Source of the DNA: CBDUXT01 sp965371245
GTDB lineage: Bacteria > Planctomycetota > Phycisphaerae > UBA1845
Length of the DNA stretch: 64,000 nt
Assembly (NCBI GenBank): GCA_965371245.1
Contig: CBDUXT010000013.1
Location: 15,792 to 79,791, forward strand
Direction of reading: 5' to 3'
Position 1 is the stretch's first letter, and the number at the start of each line of letters is the position of its first letter. Below are positions 51,623 to 58,558 of this stretch, in pieces. Below the pieces are notes generated by a model. It saw only the letters and a list, made by a program, of their open reading frames with translations, was not told the origin of the DNA and searched no databases. Position numbers and translations under genes: made by a program.

Positions 51623-51794
51623 CAGTTCTGGCGGACCGTGCAAAGCCATCTTGACAGCTCTACGCTGCGTCAGAGCCGTGGGCGCAAGCCCACGGACACG
51701 GTGCGAACAAGCACAGGGCGTCTACGATACCAGACCGGTCACAGGGCTCGCGCCCTGTGCTCTGAAAACTGCCCGCCGTTTCCGTCATGCACCC
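51612..51794 (-). repeat. Family A extended element, copy A4
   Basis: The core CAGAGC...GCTCTG (51671-51764) lies on the minus strand: hairpin 1 CACAGGGC-GCGA-GCCCTGTG and hairpin 2 CCGTGGGC-TTGC-GCCCACGG. Both differ from A1 by one compensated base pair each. About 60 bases left and 30 right of the core are also shared with the copy at 58295-58476, including GGCGGACCGTGCAAAGCCAT. The copy overlaps the last codons of the phosphodiesterase gene. Confidence 0.85.
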
Positions 51795-51809
51795 ATTGGA
51801 GCCTGCTGG

Positions 51810-52235
51810 ATGAGGATGAAGCGAACCGTACCGATGCGACCCGCGACTGTGCTGGCGCTTGCCCTTCTCGGCTGCACGGTCGGCTGCGTTCGGCGGACGT
51901 TGACCATCACGACCGAACCCTCCGGCGCGATGATTCATCTGAACGACGAGGAGGTCGGCCGAAGCACGATCACCACGGATTTCCTCTGGTACGGCGACTA
52001 CGACGTGATCATCCGTAAGGAGGGCTATCAGACGCTGGCAACGCACATGGAAATCAAGGCCCCGTGGTACCAGAGCATCCCGATCGATTTTTTCGCCGAG
52101 GTCCTTTGGCCGGGAAACTTCCATGATCGGCACGAACGACACTTCACCCTGGGACTCGCCAAGATTCCGACCCAGGAAGAGCTTCTTGGTCGGGCGAAGG
52201 AGCTACGCACTCGCGCTTTGGGTGCAAGCAAGTAG
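51810..52235 (+). CDS. PEGA-domain lipoprotein
   Basis: 141 residues from ATG 51810. Lipobox LALALLGC with Cys near 25. A PEGA repeat follows (TLTITTEPSGAMIHLNDEEVGRSTITTDFLWYGDYDVIIRKEGYQ in parts), then a C-terminal helix. PEGA domains are small surface or periplasmic modules. The ATG lies 15 bases after the repeat block. Convergent with the ROK gene, 22 bases away. Confidence 0.8.
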   Translation: MRMKRTVPMRPATVLALALLGCTVGCVRRTLTITTEPSGAMIHLNDEEVGRSTITTDFLWYGDYDVIIRKEGYQTLATHMEIKAPWYQSIPIDFFAEVLWPGNFHDRHERHFTLGLAKIPTQEELLGRAKELRTRALGASK

Positions 52236-52257
52236 CCCTTCCCACCTCCAGCCAGGC

Positions 52258-53241
52258 TCAACGACCGCTCGATTTACGAGAGGACCGGTTCAGGCAAAAC
52301 GCGGCCGCTCCGATGACGCCGGCGTCGTCCCCGAGCTTGGCCAGCGCCACGGTAGGGACATCGTCGTGGAGGTGCCACCGTCGTTCGGTGAGTTCCGCCT
52401 GAACCCGGCCCAAGAGAAACTCACCGGCAGAGCTCATCCCGCCCCCGAGCACGATCAGCGGCGGGTTGTACGTGTGCTGGATGTTGATGCAGGCCACCGC
52501 GAGGTATCGACAGGCGTCGTCCCAAACCCGAAGGCACAGCGTGTCGCCCGACTCCGCGGCCTGGGCCACCTCTTTTCCGCCGATTTGTTGCTTCGACCGG
52601 ATGGCATCGCCCAGTTTGCACGGCTCCCCGCGCTCGATGGCGGCGACGACCCGGCGGACGATGGCCCCGGCCGATGCGTACTGTTCGAGACATCCCCGCT
52701 GTCCGCACGGACAGGGCGGACCGTCGGCGTTTACGATAGTGTGCCCTAGCTCGGCCGCGTTCTCGTGGTGTCCGTGAAAGACCGCGCCGTCCAGGATAAC
52801 GCCGGCACCGACGCCCGTACCGAGCGTGAGCATCACGAGATCGTCGATCCCCCTTCCCGCGCCGATCCAAGCCTCCCCGAACGCAGCCGCGTTGCCGTCG
52901 TTGTCTAACACGACGGGAAGTTGAAGGCGCTCCGCCAGGAGATCGCGCAGGGGAACGTCAGTCCAGCCGGGCAGGTTGGCCGCCCGGATGATTCGTCCGG
53001 TGTGCTGACTCAATGGTCCGGGCGATCCGATCCCCACGCCCGCGAGCGACGCCCCCGAGACCTTGGCGATGGCGGTGAGCCGGTCAACCAGGCCGGCAAA
53101 GTCCTCGACGACCGCATTCGGGCCGCGATCGGGCCGGGATGGAACGGTCCGCTGGGCGAGGATGCGCCCGGTCGAGTCGATGATGGCCGCCTTGAGGTTC
53201 GTGCCCCCCAGGTCCAATCCGGCGGCGACCGGCGGCGTCAT
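52258..53241 (-). CDS. ROK family sugar kinase (glucokinase-like)
   Basis: 327 residues. Phosphate loop DLGGTNLKAA (10-19); catalytic D115 (VLDNDGNAAAFGE); zinc site H167, C177, C179, C184 (CPCGQRGCLE). Typical of ROK glucokinases/fructokinases. The sugar cannot be fixed from the sequence. Start overlaps the serA stop by four bases. Confidence 0.92.
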   Translation of the reverse strand: MTPPVAAGLDLGGTNLKAAIIDSTGRILAQRTVPSRPDRGPNAVVEDFAGLVDRLTAIAKVSGASLAGVGIGSPGPLSQHTGRIIRAANLPGWTDVPLRDLLAERLQLPVVLDNDGNAAAFGEAWIGAGRGIDDLVMLTLGTGVGAGVILDGAVFHGHHENAAELGHTIVNADGPPCPCGQRGCLEQYASAGAIVRRVVAAIERGEPCKLGDAIRSKQQIGGKEVAQAAESGDTLCLRVWDDACRYLAVACINIQHTYNPPLIVLGGGMSSAGEFLLGRVQAELTERRWHLHDDVPTVALAKLGDDAGVIGAAAFCLNRSSRKSSGR

Positions 53242-54851
53242 GGCTCGATCGCCTCGCCGGTGACCAGCGGCAGCGTGACCGTCTGGATCGAAAGGATGGG
53301 CGGGTTCATCGCCCCCAACGCCTGGCGCAAGTCGTCGGGCATGGGCTCGTCGAGTTTGAGAACCATCAGAGCGGTCTTGTCTTGTCGTGACAACGCCATG
53401 TCGGCGATGTTGATGCCCGCGTCGCCGAACCGGGTACCGACCAGACCGATGGCGCCGGGCCGATCGTCATTGAAGATCAGGACGATCGAACGCTCCGGCA
53501 CGAGTTCCATCCGATAACCCTCGATCGACAGCACGCGGGGTCGTCCGTCGGCGAACAGGGCTCCTTCGACGGTGTGGGTCCGCCCTTGTGAATGCACCGT
53601 CACCAGCAGCGAATCGCGGAAGCTTGGTTGCGAAGTGTGCGTGGCGTGTTCGACGGCGATCCCGCGATGGGCCGCGTGCTCACGGGCGTTCACGACGTTC
53701 AGTCGCGCGTCCAGGTGCGGGCTGAGCACAGCCACCATCGCCTCCCACGACAGCGTGTCGGCCAACTCGCTCAGGGACTCTCCGTAGGTGGTCACGCTGA
53801 TCCCTTCCACGCCCCCGCCACACCACCCGGAAAGAATCGCGCCAAGCCGTCGGCAGAGGTCAACAAACCCCCGCGCCCGGGGCGTCAGGCTTGAGGGCAA
53901 GCCACGCACGTTGACCGCCGAGCGAATCTCGCCTTCGAGCAAGAAGGCCAGGAGCGCATCGACGGCATCCACTGAAACCTGTGCCTGTGCCTCCGCCGTC
54001 GAGGCCGCCAGATGCGGCGTCAGCACGACGTTCGGCGCACCAAGGAGCGGGCTGTTCCTCGGCGGCTCGCTCTGATAAACATCGACAGCGGCGCCGGCGA
54101 GGTCGCCGCGGTGAAGCGCATCGGCCACCGCCGCCTCGTCGAGCAGCGCGCCGCGAGCGCAGTTGATCAGCCGGGCACCCGGTTTCATGGCGCGCAACTG
54201 CTCGGCCCCGATCATGGCCCTCGTTTCGTTGGAGAGACTGGCGTGGAGCGTTATGCAGTCAGACCGGGCGAGTAGTTCGGTCAGGTCGCTGACGATACGG
54301 ACCGCCCCGTCCATGGCGCTGTCCTGCGCGACGAACGGGTCGTAGGCGAGCACCTTCATCTCCAGCGCCAGCGCGCGCTGCGCCACGGCCCGCCCGATTC
54401 GGCCGAACCCGCAGATCCCCAGCGTTCGACCGGCCACCTGTGCGCCTTGGAAGGCCGAGCGGTTCCATTCGCCGCTACGGACGTGCTCGTGAGCGTCGGG
54501 GATGCGGCGATGCAGCGCGAGCAACATGGCGATGGTGTGCTCGGCCGTCGAAAGCGTGTTGGCGTCCGGCGTGTTGAGCACCAGCACGCCGGCGGCCGTG
54601 GCGGCGTCGAGATCGATGTTGTCCACGCCGACGCCGGCCCGAGCGATGGCGACCAGCTTTCCAGGCCGCTGAAGCACCTCGGCGGTCACGCTCACCGCGG
54701 AGCGAATCAACATGCCCTCGTACGTGCCGACGACGGCTGTCAACTCGGAGGGTGTGAGGCCGTGCTTCACGTCGAATGTGACGCCCGGCGTCGCCCGTAG
54801 CCGCTGAAGCCCGCCCTCCGCGATTTTGTCAGCCACCAGGATGTGCGGCAT
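53238..54851 (-). CDS. serA: D-3-phosphoglycerate dehydrogenase SerA
   Basis: 537 residues, the long three-domain form. NAD site GICGFGRIGRAV (145-156); catalytic Arg in NCARGALLDE, Glu, and His in LTPHLAAST. Then an intervening (ASB) domain at ~320-450 and a C-terminal ACT domain at ~465-537 (IVLIFNDDRPGAIGLVGTRFGD in parts) for serine feedback. First step of serine synthesis. GGAAGG lies before ATG. Confidence 0.95.
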   Translation of the reverse strand: MPHILVADKIAEGGLQRLRATPGVTFDVKHGLTPSELTAVVGTYEGMLIRSAVSVTAEVLQRPGKLVAIARAGVGVDNIDLDAATAAGVLVLNTPDANTLSTAEHTIAMLLALHRRIPDAHEHVRSGEWNRSAFQGAQVAGRTLGICGFGRIGRAVAQRALALEMKVLAYDPFVAQDSAMDGAVRIVSDLTELLARSDCITLHASLSNETRAMIGAEQLRAMKPGARLINCARGALLDEAAVADALHRGDLAGAAVDVYQSEPPRNSPLLGAPNVVLTPHLAASTAEAQAQVSVDAVDALLAFLLEGEIRSAVNVRGLPSSLTPRARGFVDLCRRLGAILSGWCGGGVEGISVTTYGESLSELADTLSWEAMVAVLSPHLDARLNVVNAREHAAHRGIAVEHATHTSQPSFRDSLLVTVHSQGRTHTVEGALFADGRPRVLSIEGYRMELVPERSIVLIFNDDRPGAIGLVGTRFGDAGINIADMALSRQDKTALMVLKLDEPMPDDLRQALGAMNPPILSIQTVTLPLVTGEAIEP

Positions 54852-54898
54852 GTGGTACCTTCCGCTTCAAAGCTCGCGTGGACGCGCCGTGGCGAACC

Positions 54899-55777
54899 TC
54901 AAGCAAAAACAACCCCTGCGTAGCCCACGGAGTCGGACGGCTGCTCCGCGGTGTCTTCAGCCAGTATCTCGCCGCTGGTCGTGTGCTCCAGGAGAAGCCC
55001 GCGCGAGGCGCCCAGCACCCGGGCCGCGGTGACCGTTGCCGCCGCCGCGCCGCTGCTGCAGGCGTTCTTGTGGGCCGCTGCCTCGGGAACGAGGTCTTCG
55101 GAGCGCATGGCACAAAGTAGATCGACAAAGCGGCTGTCGTTTTCCACCTTGGCCCAGGTATTCCCCTTGGTACCGACGCCCTCCGGCGTGAAGCCGTACC
55201 GCGGGCCGTAATGCGTCAGGTCGGTCGTGCCAATCACCAGGGCGTTATAGTTGTAAGCCTTGATCGTTCGTCCGACCGCGTCGCCTACTTCGGACGCTCG
55301 GGGATCGATCGGAATCATGATGGGAACGATCGGAATCTCGGGAAACAGGTGCCGCACGAACGGCATCTGAACTTCCAGCGAGTGCTCGGCCTCATGGGCA
55401 TAGGGGTCATCGACGATCAGGTTCGTGTGACCCAAGATCCGTTCCGCGAGACGGCTGTCGATAGCCACCGGACCGAGCGGCGTTTCCCACCGGCCTGTGC
55501 CAAACAGCGCCGCCTGGCGTCCACGGTACCGATGGACGCCGCTCAGCATGACGATGACCCTCGGTGGTTCTTGAGCCGCCAAGACCCGAAACACGCGGGC
55601 GGCCACGCGCCCGCTGCACATCCAGCCTGCATGGGGCACCAAACCACCGACGTACCGCGCGGTGCCTTGCTCCACGGGCGCTTCGGCATCTTCGAGTAAG
55701 GCGACGAGCTGTTGGAGACAGGCGTCCCGGTCGGCCGGGTAGAACTGACCCGCGACCACCGGCTCACGTACGATCAT
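54899..55777 (-). CDS. MEMO1/AmmeMemoRadiSam-B family protein
   Basis: 292 residues of stand-alone MEMO type. Metal-site residues H49 (VPHAGW), H82 (LSGVHRYRG) and C240 (NACSSGA), plus the TTDLTHYG motif (184-191) and HSLEVQMPF. No AMMECR1 or radical-SAM partner is nearby. Reaction unknown to me in bacteria. Its start overlaps the receiver-like gene stop by four bases, and serA follows 48 bases downstream. Confidence 0.9.
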   Translation of the reverse strand: MIVREPVVAGQFYPADRDACLQQLVALLEDAEAPVEQGTARYVGGLVPHAGWMCSGRVAARVFRVLAAQEPPRVIVMLSGVHRYRGRQAALFGTGRWETPLGPVAIDSRLAERILGHTNLIVDDPYAHEAEHSLEVQMPFVRHLFPEIPIVPIMIPIDPRASEVGDAVGRTIKAYNYNALVIGTTDLTHYGPRYGFTPEGVGTKGNTWAKVENDSRFVDLLCAMRSEDLVPEAAAHKNACSSGAAAATVTAARVLGASRGLLLEHTTSGEILAEDTAEQPSDSVGYAGVVFA

Positions 55778-56184
55778 GGGCTTGCCTCAGCGTGGGTGGC
55801 TCCGCCAACAGCCCCGCCGCAGTGCCGGGCGAGCAGCTCGGGTAACTCCCGGCTGAAACGTGACCGGGGCATCACTTCGTCGGCGCCGCATGCCTCGGCC
55901 TGCGCGGCGAGCCCCGTATCCACGTGAGCGACGTAGGCTAGAACGAAAGGTTTGCAGGCATGCCGCTGGCCCGCTTCGATCACCGCCGTTGAATCATTGG
56001 CCGTGTTGAGATCGACAATGAGCAGCGCCGGCTTAGTGCGATCCAACGCTTCGCAAAGACCCTGTAAGCCCGACACGACCGTCAGCTCAACACCCCCACT
56101 CCCGGCGGTGGATCGGACCTTCGTGCCGAAAATAAGATCGTTGACCACGACAACGGCCGATCGGTTGGGCGGTTCCGCTTCCAT
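55774..56184 (-). CDS. Receiver-like single-domain protein
   Basis: 136 residues with a CheY-like alternation: AVVVVNDLIFGTKVRSTA, then ALLIVDLNTAND with the potential acceptor Asp, PFVLAYVAHVD and a C-terminal helix. The usual acidic pair in the first loop is N-D, and the conserved Lys is missing (MPRSRF), so it may be a degenerate receiver. Coupled to the MEMO gene by a four-base overlap. Confidence 0.65.
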   Translation of the reverse strand: MEAEPPNRSAVVVVNDLIFGTKVRSTAGSGGVELTVVSGLQGLCEALDRTKPALLIVDLNTANDSTAVIEAGQRHACKPFVLAYVAHVDTGLAAQAEACGADEVMPRSRFSRELPELLARHCGGAVGGATHAEASP

Positions 56185-56277
56185 GGATATAAGAAATCGC
56201 CGATATGCCTCACGAACGCAAGCGCAGGGTTGACCGTCGCATCACGGTGCATCCCAGAATCGGTTTGGAGCCTTTTT

Positions 56278-56345
56278 CAGAGCACCGGGCGCGAGCCCAG
56301 TGACATGTTGACGCGGGGGTCCGCAGGCTGGCGCCTCGGGCTCTG
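56278..56345 (+). repeat. Family A element, copy A3 (decayed)
   Basis: CAGAGC, hairpin 1 CACCGGGC-GCGA-GCCCAGTG (one mismatch), spacer ACATGTTGACGC, then a degraded hairpin 2 and GCTCTG. The family A copy with the most disrupted pairing. Confidence 0.75.
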
Positions 56346-56389
56346 GCTCGGCGTACCCATCCCACCGGTGACGCCATGAAACCCCCGAC

Positions 56390-56695
56390 TCATGCCAGCC
56401 GGGCGGGTCTCTTTCGTTGGGCGGAGCAAAACGATTGCAGCATCAGGACCGCAAACGGGGCCATGGCCATCGCCATCGAACCACATGCCGACGAGTTTGC
56501 GACGCTCGAGCCGGTCGGGTCCGCAAAGAGCGGGCGAAGGGGCTCTTCGATCACAGGGTCGAACGGTCCCGTGGAGGAATCCAGCACGCCGCTCGATCCG
56601 CCGCTTCCGACAATCGGCGTGTCGGCGAGCGAGTCGGCCACCAAGCAGCCGGCCATGAAAAGACCCAGAACCACTCGACCGCAGATCTGATGCAT
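56390..56695 (-). CDS. Small exported protein with C-terminal membrane anchor
   Basis: 101 residues from ATG 56695, which has AGGGGG at good distance; ATG 56701 is too close to it. Signal peptide (VVLGLFMAGCLVADSLA), a Ser/Gly/Pro linker, then a Cys-containing hydrophobic C-terminus (ACGSMAMAMAPFAVLMLQSF) and a basic end (QRKRPARLA). The layout (motif, helix, basic tail) resembles a C-terminal sorting signal. No family recognised. Confidence 0.5.
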   Translation of the reverse strand: MHQICGRVVLGLFMAGCLVADSLADTPIVGSGGSSGVLDSSTGPFDPVIEEPLRPLFADPTGSSVANSSACGSMAMAMAPFAVLMLQSFCSAQRKRPARLA

Positions 56696-56887
56696 ACCCA
56701 TACCCCCTGTCTACCCAACTGTTGTGTCGATTGTATGCGCCCCGGTGACGGAGCGTCGAGCCGGAACCGGCTGGCAGAGACACCGCCGATAATTCTCGAA
56801 CCTCAAAGCCGGCCCGCGCTTGAGAAATCCTCGCTGTCCGGCTACGAATCTGCTTGCGAACGACCAACCTGAAGCGAGCGGCACGGC

Positions 56888-57487
56888 ATGGATCTTGGCG
56901 GCATTTTGACAATCGTAGGCGTTCTACTGGCCTGCCTCGCCGGCGTGCTCATGACCGTCGTGCGCCTCCCCGGTACCTGGCTCATCGTGGCCGTGGCCGT
57001 TGGCGTCGGCTGGTGGTCCGACTGGCAGCGGGTGGCGCTTTGGCTGGTCGCGATCCTGATCACCGTCGCCGTGGTGGGCGAGGCCTTGGAGTTGCTTTCC
57101 TCCGTGCTGATGGCGCGACGGGCCGGCGCCTCGCGTCAGGCAGCCTGGGGCGGACTCATCGGCGGCATCGTGGGGATGTTCCTTCTTTCCTTCCTCGTTC
57201 CCATACCGCTCATCGGCACGATGGTCGGCGCGCTACTCGGCTGTTTTCTCGGGGCGACACTGGTCGAGCTGTCCGTCCGCCGACAACTTGGCCAGGGAAC
57301 GCGCGTGGGGTTTTTCTCTGCGCTGGGTTTCGTGCTGGGGACGGTTACAAAAATGGCGATCGCCCTGGTGATGTCCGGGCTGCTGCTGACGTCGGCCGTG
57401 TGCTCCGGCTCCGCGGCGCTCCCCCCGGACGAAGAAACCTTGCTACAGGCTCTACCGGCCGAGGAGATCGTCGAAGATGGGTCGTAG
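56888..57487 (+). CDS. DUF456 membrane protein
   Basis: 199 residues with five to six hydrophobic segments. GTWLIVAVAVG, GGLIGGIVGMF and the Gly-zipper-like IGTMVGALLGCFLGATLVEL are typical of DUF456. C-terminal helix then a short acidic tail. Function unknown. Its last 36 bases overlap the 3' end of the convergent gene. Confidence 0.82.
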   Translation: MDLGGILTIVGVLLACLAGVLMTVVRLPGTWLIVAVAVGVGWWSDWQRVALWLVAILITVAVVGEALELLSSVLMARRAGASRQAAWGGLIGGIVGMFLLSFLVPIPLIGTMVGALLGCFLGATLVELSVRRQLGQGTRVGFFSALGFVLGTVTKMAIALVMSGLLLTSAVCSGSAALPPDEETLLQALPAEEIVEDGS

Positions 57488-58102
57488 CCGCGCCGGGCAG
57501 GGAACCGCCCGTTTGTACTCCACCTTCATCCGCTTGATGACCTGGGTACCCTTCAACTCGTAGGTGGTGGCCACACGACGCTCATCGTCGAGCATTTCCT
57601 CGACAACCTTGTAGCGGATCGGTAACCCATCGGCGCCTTTCGCCTCAAGCGTAAGGATCCAGGATCGGTTTTCCGGTGACCACTCGCCCGTAACCTGAAC
57701 GGGAAGCGTCTTGGATGCGTTGTCGAACCAAACGCCGCGGTACTTTCCGTCGGCCTCATTCCAGGTGAGTGTGCCGATCGCGTGATACGCACTCGAGCCA
57801 CCTGAGCGCGTGTAGACGCGGCGAATCGCCCGCTGATCCAGGATCCAGGTGATCTCCTCGGTGCCGTCGGCCGTGCCGACCTCTTTGCCCCGCCGGTCGT
57901 AATGCGTCTCGGTCAGGTTCCAGGGTCCGGTGAGCATGTCCAGCCGGGCGAGTTCCTCACTTTCGAACGCGATGACCTTCCCGTCTTTCCGCGGGGCCGA
58001 ATGCTGTGGGGTTTTCTGCGCGAACGCACTTGCGACAGGCACAACGCCGACGCCCATTCCCAAGACGATCAAGAGGCGATGACTGAGTCCGCGGTTGACC
58101 AT
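57452..58102 (-). CDS. Exported DUF1579-like protein
   Basis: 216 residues; GGAGGA precedes ATG. Signal peptide ends near VASAFAQ (~28). The mature part has beta-strand features of the DUF1579 family: LDMLTGPWNLTETHYD, GTEEITWILDQRAIRRVYT, GTLTWNEADGKYRGVWFD (in parts), a lipocalin-like barrel in outline. Function unknown. It overlaps the DUF456 gene tail-to-tail by 36 bases. Confidence 0.72.
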   Translation of the reverse strand: MVNRGLSHRLLIVLGMGVGVVPVASAFAQKTPQHSAPRKDGKVIAFESEELARLDMLTGPWNLTETHYDRRGKEVGTADGTEEITWILDQRAIRRVYTRSGGSSAYHAIGTLTWNEADGKYRGVWFDNASKTLPVQVTGEWSPENRSWILTLEAKGADGLPIRYKVVEEMLDDERRVATTYELKGTQVIKRMKVEYKRAVPCPARLRPIFDDLLGR

Positions 58103-58163
58103 GATTCTTCGTCCTCCAGCAGGGTCCAGGCGCTGTCGAGAAGCGTGAATACGTGGGCAGTTT

Positions 58164-58236
58164 TCAGAGCCGCGCCCGTAAAGAAGCGGACCTTTTTCGC
58201 CAAAAAACGTCGCTCCCTTACGGACACGGCTCTCTC
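58164..58236. repeat. Family B inverted element, copy 2
   Basis: AGAGCCGCGCCCGTAAAGAA (from 58166) and its inverted partner TCCCTTACGGACACGGCTCT (ending 58233) flank a 22-base centre. Same unit as 17630-17695. Confidence 0.75.
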
Positions 58237-58294
58237 TCAGGCTATACGACGACGCAATAACCCGCCAGGTTCGATGAGTTTTGGGAGGGCAGAT

Positions 58295-58476
58295 GGGTGC
58301 GGGACAGTCTTGGCGGACCGTGCAAAGCCATCTGGACAGCGCCCCGCCGCTTCAGAGCCGTGGGCGCAAGCCCACGGACAAGGTGCGAAGCAGCATGGCT
58401 GCTACGATACCAGACCGGTCACAGGGCTCGCGCCCCGTGCTCTGAAGACTTCCCGCCGATTCGCTCATGTACCCGG
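58295..58476 (-). repeat. Family A extended element, copy A5
   Basis: Core 58353-58444 on the minus strand. Hairpin 2 equals that of A4; hairpin 1 has one unpaired change (CACGGGGC against GCCCTGTG). The flanks match 51612-51794 closely, so the two form a recent ~180-base pair. Confidence 0.85.
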
Positions 58477-58558
58477 GCACACCGCCGGCCATCGCGCGGG
58501 TTGACAGCCGCGAAGCCCCTTTCGCACGCTGGCTCGCTCCGGGTTGTGATCTGGGTGG

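Larger units (their letters stand above)
58103..58558. other. Repeat-rich gene-free stretch
   Basis: 456 bases occupied mainly by two elements: family B (58164-58236) and the extended family A copy (58295-58476). No gene was found. The tkt stop is at 58559. Confidence 0.5.
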
